From assembly GCF_007752135.1 (NCBI RefSeq), contig NZ_CP036298.1, forward strand, positions 4,960,001-5,024,000: 64,000 bases of DNA. Direction: 5' to 3'. Source of the DNA: Aureliella helgolandensis. GTDB taxonomy: Bacteria > Planctomycetota > Planctomycetia > Pirellulales > Pirellulaceae. Under the pieces are notes generated by a model that ran no database searches, had not been told where the DNA came from, and saw only the letters and a program-made list of their open reading frames with translations. Shown here piece after piece: positions 56,695-64,000 of the stretch. Each line of letters opens with the position of its first letter. The first letter of the stretch is position 1. The position numbers and the translations under genes are program-made.

Positions 56695-58377
56695 TCAATT
56701 CTCGGAATGGCGAGTCTGTGGCGGATACTCAACGACCTCGGTCTCCTTTCCGCTCACCAGAAGAACGACCTTGCGGAAGGAAAACCGCTCTCCTTTGTCG
56801 ACGTTTTTCCGGTAAACAAGTACGCGATTAATCAGGCCGGGGAACAGTTGGAACTCAGGCAGGTCCACTTTTTCGAAGCCTGCTGCAACCAACTCCCTCT
56901 CACGATTTGCCGCTCCCCGACGTTCGCCTGGAGTGAGCGCAAAGAGTTCCCCGCTCGTGGTGCAGATGGCGTTCACAGGCTCTATGGTACTGCGCAAAAA
57001 GGACAGCCCCTGCAAAGACTCGGGAACTTCTGTGATGGTGTAGTCGCGGTCAGTAAACAGCTTAACACCGGACTTCATCACAGCGGTTTGTTCTGGCGGA
57101 AGAGGAATTGGTTCCCGCGTTTTGCCTTCTTGAGATTCGAACTCCCCCGCCGTTTCCAGCTTCCCAAACATGATGCGTTCCTTACGGCTCGATGACGAAT
57201 CTCCTTGAGTCAAGCACAGCCAGACGATGCCTTCATACTCGCGAAACGTTGGATACTGAAACGACTTCGCCGTCTCGAAGCGATACTTTCGCTCCCAAGT
57301 TTTGCCATCGCGCGAGATATCGACATTGAAAACGCTTCGATGGACGCCATGAATACGCGTACTTTCCTGCCAGCCAAGGTAGTAGATGTCGCCAAATTTG
57401 TCGAAGGTCGGCTTCGAGTTGTCGCCATTGGGGACAGAGGGCAATTCCTTCCCCACCGTCCATTTCCGCCCGTCCTTGCTCGTGGTGAAATGATAGTTGC
57501 CGCCATCGTTGCGGCAGATCGCCATCCAGCTGCCGTCGGCTAGGCGGTTCACCGCCGACTCGCTGAGATTCTCGGATTGCGGTTCGTTATAATGACCGAT
57601 GATTTCGAAGGTGGCGAGATCGTCGTGGACGAGGGCGATCGCATTCTGCTTGCCGGGAAAGTTGTTGATTGCAACGTAGGTCTTACCGTCGAACTGCTTA
57701 AAGGAATCAAAGAGGAACAACCCCGCGTCCGTCGGCGGCTTGCTAAATCCCTGTGCTGCAGCGTCGGCGTAAAAGTGCCGAGGCTCCATGTCGAAGGTGC
57801 CCGAGGCCGTCTTGAGTTTCGCTTGATGAATCGATGGGGCGAACGTCCGTGTCTGAAGGTTGAAGTCGCGGAACCAGGTCTGCGACTGACGTTTCCCAGG
57901 ATCTTCACTGGCGAAAAAGCAACGCAGAGAATTCTCGTCCTTCCGTAGAACGCGTGGTACAAAGCATGCACCCACCGGCAATGTCACGTTTTCAAACACC
58001 TGCTCACTCTTGGCGAAGTTGAAGATCTCCTCCACCTCAAGCGTTTCAAGATCGACGATCGACATCGTGGCATAAATCTCCGGCCAGCCCGCGCTCTCGC
58101 CGGGTTTCACATCATTTACCTCGGCCACGATGTAGGCGTGGCCATCGGTGATCACCATCTCGGCATCGTGCGCCCCCTTGACTTGTGGCGCGGTGACCGT
58201 GACCAGACGCCCCAGGACTTGGTCACCAGCAATGGCCGGATTCCAGCCCAATGGAATCAGGGGTTGAGCGGCAAGGCACACTACCTCTGGCATACCCAGG
58301 ATCGCCGCGAACATGAAGAACAGACGCAGAAGGCGTTGCTGCTGTTGTTTGGAATCAGAGAATGGCATCGATCTCAT
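56695..58377 (-). CDS. Exported BNR-like propeller protein with the same unassigned C-terminal domain
   Basis: This 560-residue protein has an export signal (LLRLFFMFAAILGMPEVVCLAA); AAGGAAA precedes the ATG, and a second ATG lies three codons later. The propeller has degenerate Asp boxes (TTSKDGRKWTV, DISRDGKTWERKY) and the strand pattern DAEMVITDGHAYIVAEVND..., KTYVAINNF, GSWMAICRNDGGNYHF. Residues about 439-545 match the neighbour's C-terminal domain (LFTDRDYTITE..., GFEKVDLPEFQLF, VYRKNVDKGERFSFRKVVL). A true enzymatic role is unproven. It sits about 175 nt upstream of its paralogue and downstream of the SGNH gene, all on the minus strand. Confidence 0.8.
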   Translation of the reverse strand: MRSMPFSDSKQQQQRLLRLFFMFAAILGMPEVVCLAAQPLIPLGWNPAIAGDQVLGRLVTVTAPQVKGAHDAEMVITDGHAYIVAEVNDVKPGESAGWPEIYATMSIVDLETLEVEEIFNFAKSEQVFENVTLPVGACFVPRVLRKDENSLRCFFASEDPGKRQSQTWFRDFNLQTRTFAPSIHQAKLKTASGTFDMEPRHFYADAAAQGFSKPPTDAGLFLFDSFKQFDGKTYVAINNFPGKQNAIALVHDDLATFEIIGHYNEPQSENLSESAVNRLADGSWMAICRNDGGNYHFTTSKDGRKWTVGKELPSVPNGDNSKPTFDKFGDIYYLGWQESTRIHGVHRSVFNVDISRDGKTWERKYRFETAKSFQYPTFREYEGIVWLCLTQGDSSSSRKERIMFGKLETAGEFESQEGKTREPIPLPPEQTAVMKSGVKLFTDRDYTITEVPESLQGLSFLRSTIEPVNAICTTSGELFALTPGERRGAANRERELVAAGFEKVDLPEFQLFPGLINRVLVYRKNVDKGERFSFRKVVLLVSGKETEVVEYPPQTRHSEN

Positions 58378-58522
58378 CTAGCTTGGTTTCCTTAAAGCTC
58401 TGCAGCATTTGCCTCCCGCACGTACCTGTGAAGCAGCGGAGGGAATATGGCATTTATAACACGAATATTTCACAGCATTTGAGATCACCGTTATCCATAC
58501 TAGGCTGCGACGTGTCATGTTC

Positions 58523-59821
58523 TTAATTTGACGTGTCTCCAGGTACGACGTCTCCGATGACAAGTAACGATCCGACATACCACGCTTGATCTTCATATCG
58601 GTCCGAGTGAGCGTCGAAGAACTTCCGATTCTGCTCAAACAATATCTCTCGTTTGTCCAGCTTGCGGTGTGTCACGGTCACCTTGATTGGGTGGCGTCCG
58701 GGCTCTAGCTCAGAAGCGATCGCCAGCTTGGCGAGTCGATGATAGGTGCAGTAACCATCAATGCTATTTTGCTTCTTGGCTTGGCGATCATCGACCTGCA
58801 GTTTGAGTTCACACCCGTCGGGTCCGAGCAATTCAAACACCGATGCGGCAGTCCCCTGTATTGTAAATTCAAGTGTTGCGCCCGGTTCCATCGCCTGATA
58901 CAAGTCGGGCAGATATTTGTTGAATTGCTTGCCCAAACCTTCGGTGCTAGACAGTTTCCTCCAATCGCCGTGCAGCATGTCTGCCGTGATCGGAATTTGT
59001 TTGGCGTGCTCCCAATTATCAGCTCGCAGAGGTTGAATTCGTTCGTGTGATTGCGGTTCTCTGCTGGCGTCAACGATCGCTGGCCAAGACCGCGCGATCG
59101 ACTCGGTATACAAACGATGTCCCGTTTCGACATGAGGATGAACGCCATCGGTCGAGAAAACCATCGGTTTCGCCTCGGCGGTCTTGGCTGGCTTCGGCGC
59201 TTTGAATATCAGCTCTCCCTTTGATTCCATTTCGACCACGTTGACTCCGAAGTGGATTGACGGAATTTGGTAATGGTCGGCGAGGTCTTCCATCGCATTG
59301 GCTGCACGCGGCATCTTCCCTCCACGAAGTTCGCTCAACATTGTGTGGCTCAATGTGTAGACAAAACAAATGTCGATCGACGGGTCCGCCTTCCAAGTCT
59401 GCCGCACGATTCCTTCCATTGCTCTGTGAATTTGTTCAGGCGATGTACCACCGTCGTTGACGGCAAACTCGACGAACATCAAGTCAGGATGGTGTCGTAG
59501 CACATCATTGTGCAACCGAAACACGCCCAGGTCGGATCCAGTTCCACCAATGGCCGCGTTGATTTCCTTGAAAGTCGCCTGCTGGTATTGTTCCTGGAAC
59601 CACGCGAGCGACTGAACTCGCCAACCGCCCGCAGCGGTGATACTGCCTCCCAGGTAGGCAACGTTGACAGACTGGCCCGCGTCGACTTTCGCCAGAAAAT
59701 TTGGTAGTCCAGCGCGGGGCGTGCATTCGACAGCGTCACGTCGGAATTCTAAATCCTCTGCCACACACGGTGTCAGTGAGGCGGCTAAGAGTAGTATTCC
59801 GAGACAGATTTTTTGATCCAT
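58523..59821 (-). CDS. Exported SGNH/GDSL hydrolase
   Basis: This is a 432-residue protein with signal peptide MDQKICLGILLLAASLTPCVAED. SGNH blocks: nucleophile region VNVAYLGGSITAAGGWR (Ser in GGS), Gly block AAIGGTGSDLGVFRLHNDVL, Asn block VEFAVNDGG, and the catalytic Asp-x-x-His in STDGVHPHVETGH. The C-terminal 130 residues (ADMLHGDWRKL... TLEFTIQGTAASVFELLGPDGCELKLQVDDRQ) look like a carbohydrate-esterase beta domain. Members deacetylate sugars, including sialate and xylan. A GTG or other upstream start is possible because the frame remains open all the way back to the stop of the preceding ceramidase-like gene, a peculiarity treated under findings. Confidence 0.88.
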   Translation of the reverse strand: MDQKICLGILLLAASLTPCVAEDLEFRRDAVECTPRAGLPNFLAKVDAGQSVNVAYLGGSITAAGGWRVQSLAWFQEQYQQATFKEINAAIGGTGSDLGVFRLHNDVLRHHPDLMFVEFAVNDGGTSPEQIHRAMEGIVRQTWKADPSIDICFVYTLSHTMLSELRGGKMPRAANAMEDLADHYQIPSIHFGVNVVEMESKGELIFKAPKPAKTAEAKPMVFSTDGVHPHVETGHRLYTESIARSWPAIVDASREPQSHERIQPLRADNWEHAKQIPITADMLHGDWRKLSSTEGLGKQFNKYLPDLYQAMEPGATLEFTIQGTAASVFELLGPDGCELKLQVDDRQAKKQNSIDGYCTYHRLAKLAIASELEPGRHPIKVTVTHRKLDKREILFEQNRKFFDAHSDRYEDQAWYVGSLLVIGDVVPGDTSN

Positions 59822-59892
59822 AGGTTTGCTTCTTAGTTGATTCAAAAATAGTGAATTCGTTGTACCACCAGTGATCACGGCGGTTTCTTCGT

Positions 59893-59958
59893 AGTGCAGG
59901 CCGGGGACAATGGAGTCGCTGGTGAAGTGCAGGCCGGGGACAATGGAGTCGCTGGTGA
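59893..59958. repeat. Perfect tandem duplication of a 33-bp unit
   Basis: Two exact 33-bp copies (59893-59925 and 59926-59958) lie head to tail. On the minus strand they encode TSDSIVPGLHF and TSDSIVPGLHY in the frame shared by the flanking genes. The length, a multiple of three, preserves the frame. Confidence 0.9.
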
Positions 59959-60025
59959 CGCCGAAAGATCCTAGGGGCCTATCAGGACGCCAACAACACG
60001 ACGAACTTTGAGAATTTTTTCGATT

Positions 60026-61507
60026 TCACTCGTCCCACAGGGAGTTGATTGCCTCGACGGTCTGGTCGACCAGTGCCTGCCCTCCCTCGGGGCCGACTGG
60101 ACAACTTGGAGGAATGGCGCTATAGCTGCCCCCCTCGACCGCTCGGACCGTCGGTAGATAAGTCCCCGATTGCTCGCCAGTCAACTGGATCACGAATGTC
60201 TGCACTGCCTTGCTACGAGCCTTAATCTGCACGCCGTAGTCGGTGTACAGCTCAAACGGATTGGTGCAGATGGCGATGTCGCCTAGTCGGATGACGTGGA
60301 ATTGCCGCTCATACAAGTCACCTTCTTTCTGCTGCTGGTACCGATCGGTCACCGCCTTTTGCCAGTTCATCCTGCGCTGGTTGGCTGGATCCCTAGCGAG
60401 ACGATCGATCTCAGCTTGGGCCGCCGCGTTCTGCTCTTCCGTGACCCTCCAAATCGGAAGTTTGAGCGTTCGCACCAGATGCACCATCTTGACGTCGGTG
60501 CGGATATCATTCCGGGCCGCCGAGTTGGCTTCGTTCACCGCCACGTCGAGTCGTCGGGCGATTTCCTCGAGGCGCGTAAGGCCGCGGAGCTTGAGCATTC
60601 GCGTTTCAGCCATCCGGTTGTACATCAAGTGGGGCGATTGATCGCCGGCCGCCCCACACCAACCCAACACGTCGAGTTGCTGACCGTAACGCTTCCGCAA
60701 CAAGCCACGGGTTTCGTGCCAGAAGTCGGCGTTGACCGCGCTTCGGCCTTCGACTTCCTGCGCGGGACAGGCCACGTCGACCGCCATGGCGAGTGGCTTC
60801 TGTTCCGCATCCCAAAAGCTGAGGACGTCGATATCATGGTCCTCGCATCCCTCGATGCCACGAAACTCGGGCTTGTCTGTCTTGCCGTACATCGCAGCCG
60901 ATCTGTTGGCATAAACTGCCCGGCGATTGTGGGCCACCACGGCTTGCCCCAGCCCCCAACTGACACCAGCGGGTTTGCGTCCGTTCCAGGCCTCCACGAC
61001 AGCGCCGCTTACCTGTTCCGCTAGGAACTCAACGTATTCGGCGGGCTGTATCACCCCTTCCGCCGGTAGGACATATTTGCCCTCGACCATCACCGGGGCG
61101 GTGTGCGTGTGTGTCGCGTTGACGAACAGTTTTCGGACATCAACCTCGGGCAGCTGCGCGGCGACCTCACTGCGGATCCGCGATTGGACGTCTTCACGGA
61201 TGACCACCAGGTCGCAAGAGACCATGATGGCCGTCTCCAATGACTTGTCGCCATCGCGTGATTCCAACACCAGGACATTTGCCGTGCATGGGCTTTCCAC
61301 GGTCTTGGCAATCCGTGTATGAAACTGTCCCGATAGGGCGACCGGCTCGTCGGGCGTGATCGTGGTGCGAGCTGCTCCCACAAGCAGTTCGGCTGCACGG
61401 AGATCAACGGCGTGACCGCACCATACGGTGGTAAGGCAGGCGATCAAAACGCCAACGCGACCGGAAGTCAGAGAAATCAAGCATGCGGCGAGTGAATGCG
61501 TCTTCAT
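60026..61507 (-). CDS. Exported neutral/alkaline ceramidase-like hydrolase
   Basis: This 493-residue protein has an export signal (VGVLIACLTTVWCGHAVDLRAAE). It matches the neutral ceramidase N-terminal domain: LLVGAARTTITPDEPVALSGQFHTRIA, metal motif VNATHTHTAPV, and GWCGAAGDQSPHLMYN, the usual GCCGD-like loop, here GWCGAAGDQS. It ends FVIQLTGEQSGTYLPTVRAVEGGSYSAIPPSCPVGPEGGQALVDQTVEAIN, a family C-block. Ceramidases hydrolyse the amide of ceramide; planctomycete members probably act on other amides or esters. The stop is TGA, and the frame beyond it stays open into the SGNH gene. It is the first gene of the 51.9-61.5 kb minus-strand block. Confidence 0.87.
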   Translation of the reverse strand: MKTHSLAACLISLTSGRVGVLIACLTTVWCGHAVDLRAAELLVGAARTTITPDEPVALSGQFHTRIAKTVESPCTANVLVLESRDGDKSLETAIMVSCDLVVIREDVQSRIRSEVAAQLPEVDVRKLFVNATHTHTAPVMVEGKYVLPAEGVIQPAEYVEFLAEQVSGAVVEAWNGRKPAGVSWGLGQAVVAHNRRAVYANRSAAMYGKTDKPEFRGIEGCEDHDIDVLSFWDAEQKPLAMAVDVACPAQEVEGRSAVNADFWHETRGLLRKRYGQQLDVLGWCGAAGDQSPHLMYNRMAETRMLKLRGLTRLEEIARRLDVAVNEANSAARNDIRTDVKMVHLVRTLKLPIWRVTEEQNAAAQAEIDRLARDPANQRRMNWQKAVTDRYQQQKEGDLYERQFHVIRLGDIAICTNPFELYTDYGVQIKARSKAVQTFVIQLTGEQSGTYLPTVRAVEGGSYSAIPPSCPVGPEGGQALVDQTVEAINSLWDE

Positions 61508-61580
61508 TGAAATGCGTCCAAGTACTAGTGGGGAGAGTCCTTGCGGATCGGAGCCGCAATATCATAACCCGACGCAAGAC

Positions 61581-61725
61581 GGGCTGTTGAAATATTAACC
61601 CGCCGCGTCACGGGCTGTTGATTTAATCGCAATTTGAATTTTAATGCGGAGGTCGCGTCCTTAATTGCCTTGCAGCGGAGGTCATCTTTCCTTTCTCACG
61701 CGGCGGGTTACTATTTCAACAGGCC
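61581..61725. repeat. Imperfect 30-bp inverted repeat pair (61581-61610 and 61696-61725)
   Basis: The left arm begins GGGCTGTTGAAATATTAACC and ends CGCCGCGTCA. The right arm, reverse complemented, matches it with about four mismatches (GGCCTGTTGAAATAGTAACC then CGCCGCGTGA). The arms flank 85 bases. No transposase is present. Confidence 0.65.
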
Positions 61726-61815
61726 GGTCAGCAAGGATAGGTGGTCTCCACTACAGGGCGGTTAGGGGTGCTACCTGCACGTTAAAACTTAAGACGCTAT
61801 TAAATCAACAGCCCG
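61611..61815. repeat. Perfect 17-bp inverted repeat pair (61611-61627 and 61799-61815)
   Basis: CGGGCTGTTGATTTAAT at 61611 has its exact reverse complement ATTAAATCAACAGCCCG at 61799. The left arm abuts the 30-bp repeat and shares the word GGGCTGTTGA with it, so the two pairs interlock. Confidence 0.75.
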
Positions 61816-62176
61816 AAGACGCCGCGTTGCTCATTGTAACGATAGCGATGGAAAAGCACGCTCCTAGTGTTTTAACCGAAGCGAGAAGGCCGACCAGCCG
61901 AGCTCGCAGAACCTCTCTGGTCGTAGCTCTTTGGCGGCCGAAGCTCTGAGGTTGGGCCTCCCAACGTAGACCACCACTTCTCCATTTGCCTCCGCAACAT
62001 CCTGCTGTGGTCACGTTGGATTGAGTGAAACAGACGACGGTGAAGTACCAATTGCGTTTGGCAACTCTCCCAATCATCTTCAATGCTTCAAAAATCACTG
62101 CTGTGCCAATGCGACATTTGTTGCTGTGACGGCATGCGTCCTCTGCAATCAGCAATCTATGCACCGATAGAACATA

Positions 62177-62929
62177 CTACTCTTCATCTAATAAATGACG
62201 TAGCATCCGCTCGGGAGACTCTAGAAAGCGTTTAGTGACGCGATAGTGCTCGGTGTCTCGATAGGCGACCGGTTCGATGCCCCTCTCGTGGAACCGATAA
62301 ATCTGAGCCTGCGGGTAGCTCATGATGATTGGGGAATGGGTGGCGATTACCAATTGCGCGTGCATGGCTACCAGTTGATCGAGGAGTACTAGGAATTCGA
62401 GTTGCCTCTGCGGTGAGAGCGCCGCTTCCGGCTCGTCGAGAAAGTACAGCCCCTGTCCAAATCGGTTTTCAATAAGCGACATAAACGCCTCGCCGTGCGA
62501 TTGCTCATGCAGCGACCGCTCGCCATAACTTCCACCGACAGCGAGATTCTCAATCTCCGTGGCAACATTAAACAGGCTCTCTGCGCGCAGAAACCACGCA
62601 TCGGGCACTAGTCCATGATAGCGACGCACACGCAGCGCTTTAGCCATCAAGTAGCGGTTGGGTTCGGAATGAGTTTCGAATTGCATATTCCGACTACCCC
62701 CCTCGGCGTTTAGACCGCAGGCGATAGCCAGCGCTTCTAATAACGTCGACTTACCCGATCCATTTTCACCCACGAAGAAGGTGACTTGCGGATGCAAATC
62801 GAGTTTCGAAAACTCGCGCAGCGCAGGAATCTGGAATTCGTAATGCTCGGGCGAAACAATCCGGCTCCGATCAAGCACAACACACTCAATGTAGGGCCCG
62901 GGCGTGATGCCCGGCTTAAGCCGTTTCAT
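62177..62929 (-). CDS. AAA family ATPase (AAA_21/SMC-like, OLD-type ATPase core)
   Basis: This 250-residue cytosolic ATPase has Walker A FFVGENGSGKSTLLEALA (about residues 52-69), a short insertion, a signature-like region SLHEQSHGEAFMSLIENRF, Walker B GLYFLDEPEAALSPQRQLEFL, and the H-loop LVIATHSPIIMSYP. It lacks any nuclease or TOPRIM domain, so it is a stand-alone ATPase, not an OLD protein. GGAG precedes the ATG. No partner gene lies downstream: the next 670 bases are repeat-rich and non-coding. The function is unknown; such ATPases occur in DNA repair, defence and metabolism contexts. Confidence 0.85.
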   Translation of the reverse strand: MKRLKPGITPGPYIECVVLDRSRIVSPEHYEFQIPALREFSKLDLHPQVTFFVGENGSGKSTLLEALAIACGLNAEGGSRNMQFETHSEPNRYLMAKALRVRRYHGLVPDAWFLRAESLFNVATEIENLAVGGSYGERSLHEQSHGEAFMSLIENRFGQGLYFLDEPEAALSPQRQLEFLVLLDQLVAMHAQLVIATHSPIIMSYPQAQIYRFHERGIEPVAYRDTEHYRVTKRFLESPERMLRHLLDEE

Positions 62930-63012
62930 GACTCCATTCCCATGGCCCCATTTTCATGTTCAAATTTGCCCGCGATGGATAGAGTCAAGTTTGCAATATC
63001 CCTTGGCCTCGC

Positions 63013-63318
63013 TTAGCTGCGCGACACCATTTTCAAACGCCGTACCGACTTGCCGATTACCCAATCTGCCACGGCACGATCGTAATCCGCAAAGTGTTCG
63101 GTCTGTTTATGCGCGTCGAAGGCTGCCGCATCGACATAGGTTTCATAGAGAAAGAATGTCGTAGGCACCGCTTCATCCAGCAAGACATCGAACTGACAAC
63201 ACCCAGGCTCCTTGGTCAGCGAATCCGTGGCTTGCTGCAGTATGCGGGCGTGGAACTGCTCGACGAATTCAGGTTTGATCTCAAACGTGACGGCGATGGC
63301 AAATTCAGGCTGTGGCAT
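63013..63318 (-). CDS. Antibiotic biosynthesis monooxygenase (ABM) domain protein, YgiN-like
   Basis: This 101-residue ferredoxin-like-fold protein has the ABM family pattern: FAIAVTFEIKPEFVEQFHARILQQATDSLTKEPGCCQFDVLLDEAVPTTFFLYETYVDAAAFDAHKQTEHFADY. The segment EPGCCQFDV and the H-x-x-T-E-H motif are characteristic of putative quinol monooxygenases such as YgiN. No cofactor is needed in the family. It is probably monocistronic between the DUF1501 gene and the AAA ATPase gene. Confidence 0.88.
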   Translation of the reverse strand: MPQPEFAIAVTFEIKPEFVEQFHARILQQATDSLTKEPGCCQFDVLLDEAVPTTFFLYETYVDAAAFDAHKQTEHFADYDRAVADWVIGKSVRRLKMVSRS

Positions 63319-63432
63319 TGGAAAGGACTCATCTTAGGTACAAGTGAAGTAAGAGCGGAAAGCTAACCGGCCTCCGCAATTCGCCCAAACTTCTTTCAGG
63401 AGTTCCAATCGTACCCATCAATTCACGAATCC

Positions 63433-64000
63433 TCAAGCGAGGACGCCCGTGACGACCCTTCCTCCCACGTCGGTTAAAGTTTCCTCGCGTCCCTGATGGA
63501 AATAATGCAGCGTCTCATGGTCGAGCCCCATCAAATGCAAGATAGTGGCGTGCAAATCATGCAAATGCACTCGATCTTTCACCGCTTGAAAACCAAACTC
63601 ATCCGTCTCTCCATAATTGATTCCCCCACGCACTCCGGCTCCTGCCATCCACATCGTGAAACCGTAAGGATTGTGATTCCGCCCCGGCGCATCCTTGCCT
63701 TCACTGAATGGCATCCTCCCAAACTCACCTCCCCAGACGACGAGCGTTTCATCAAGCAAGCCGCGTTGCTCGAGATCCGTTAAAAGGGCCGCAATTGGTT
63801 GATCTACCTCGCTAGCATGTTGTCCATGATTTTTCTCAATGCTTTCATGTGCATCCCACGTTTCCTCAAGATGCCCTCCGCCAGAGTACAGTTGGACAAA
63901 GCGCACACCGCGTTCCACCAGTCGGCGAGCCACTAGGCAATTCCTCCCATATTCGTCTGTCGGCTGCTGCCCCACTCCATACATTTGCAAGGTTTCAGCG
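63433..64000 (-). CDS. DUF1501 protein, C-terminal part (5' end outside window)
   Basis: The last 189 codons of a DUF1501 protein run off the right edge in frame ([42 protein letters not shown]). Family blocks visible: ETWDAHESIEKNHGQHASEVDQPIAALLTDLEQRGLLDETLVVWGGEFGRMPFSE, PGRNHNPYGFTMWMAGAGVRGG and LHATILHLMGLDHETLHYFHQGREETLTDVGGRV. It is close in type to the gene at 20608-22056. A DUF1553 partner probably lies just beyond the window, as in the other two modules. Confidence 0.92.
   Translation of the reverse strand, partial: AETLQMYGVGQQPTDEYGRNCLVARRLVERGVRFVQLYSGGGHLEETWDAHESIEKNHGQHASEVDQPIAALLTDLEQRGLLDETLVVWGGEFGRMPFSEGKDAPGRNHNPYGFTMWMAGAGVRGGINYGETDEFGFQAVKDRVHLHDLHATILHLMGLDHETLHYFHQGREETLTDVGGRVVTGVLA

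Larger units (their letters stand above)
61508..62176. other. Repeat-rich intergenic region
   Basis: About 670 bases hold no convincing gene. Inverted repeats lie at 61581-61610 / 61696-61725 and 61611-61627 / 61799-61815, with several copies of the word GGGCTGTTGA and of CCGCCGCG. This looks like a non-coding repetitive element cluster, perhaps a miniature mobile element, next to the ceramidase-like gene. Confidence 0.6.

Noticed and set aside
1-64000. tRNA, rRNA and CRISPR arrays
   Set aside because: Looked for cloverleaf-like arms, conserved rRNA words and regularly spaced repeats; none was found. The short tandem repeats have no spacers.

Overview
This window looks like a chromosomal segment of a planctomycete, most likely of the Pirellulaceae type. 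The evidence is family content. There is a DUF1559 prepilin-like protein, three DUF1501 proteins (two with visible Tat-type leaders, one cut by the window end), two DUF1549/DUF1553 proteins with planctomycete-type CxxCH motifs, several giant secreted proteins that join beta-propeller, HEAT and c-type heme modules, sulfatases, and neutral-ceramidase-like hydrolases. Most products carry export signals, as expected of a polysaccharide-degrading planctomycete. No rRNA, tRNA, CRISPR array, intact transposase or phage gene was seen.

Layout. 0-1.9 kb: the start of an unknown anchored protein, a DUF1559 gene, and a divergent mntR behind two MntR-like operator dyads. 1.9-8.9 kb: a four-gene minus-strand operon with a large anchored protein, an ABC ATPase, a duplicated ABC-2 permease and a HEAT-repeat protein. 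9.3-18.9 kb: mostly plus-strand exported proteins (PQQ-type propeller, MOSC protein, ceramidase-like hydrolase, beta-helix protein, di-heme propeller protein). 19.2-30.1 kb: a minus-strand run with sulfatase, DUF1501, DUF1549/1553 cytochrome, a second sulfatase, an esterase, a hotdog-crotonase fusion and a small exported protein. 31-36 kb: a 1656-residue protein joining propeller, HEAT repeats, two heme motifs, a NodB-like deacetylase and VCBS repeats. 36.2-39.2 kb: a Tat-exported amidohydrolase, a YhhN protein, and a frame broken at a 10-bp tandem repeat. 39.8-45.7 kb: a second DUF1553/DUF1501 pair plus a glycerophosphodiesterase. 45.9-51.5 kb: a 1718-residue ceramidase-LamG-propeller-HEAT-heme protein and a Dabb protein. 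51.9-61.5 kb: a minus-strand block with ceramidase-like hydrolase, SGNH esterase, two BNR/sialidase-like proteins, a TctC-TctB fusion and TctA. 61.5-64 kb: a repeat-rich spacer, an orphan AAA ATPase, an ABM monooxygenase and the C-terminal part of a third DUF1501 protein.

How it may work together (inference): sulfatases, esterases, SGNH and BNR proteins and ceramidase-like hydrolases would strip substituents from complex glycans or glycolipids. The heme/propeller proteins may carry out periplasmic sugar oxidation or electron transfer. The Tct system may import a released acid. The most unusual items are the 51.9-61.5 kb block, with its TctC-TctB fusion and an unassigned C-terminal domain shared by two neighbours; the cytochrome-deacetylase-VCBS fusion; the hotdog-crotonase fusion; the same-frame open spacer with an 11-residue repeat between the ceramidase-like and SGNH genes; and the 10-bp repeat frameshift.
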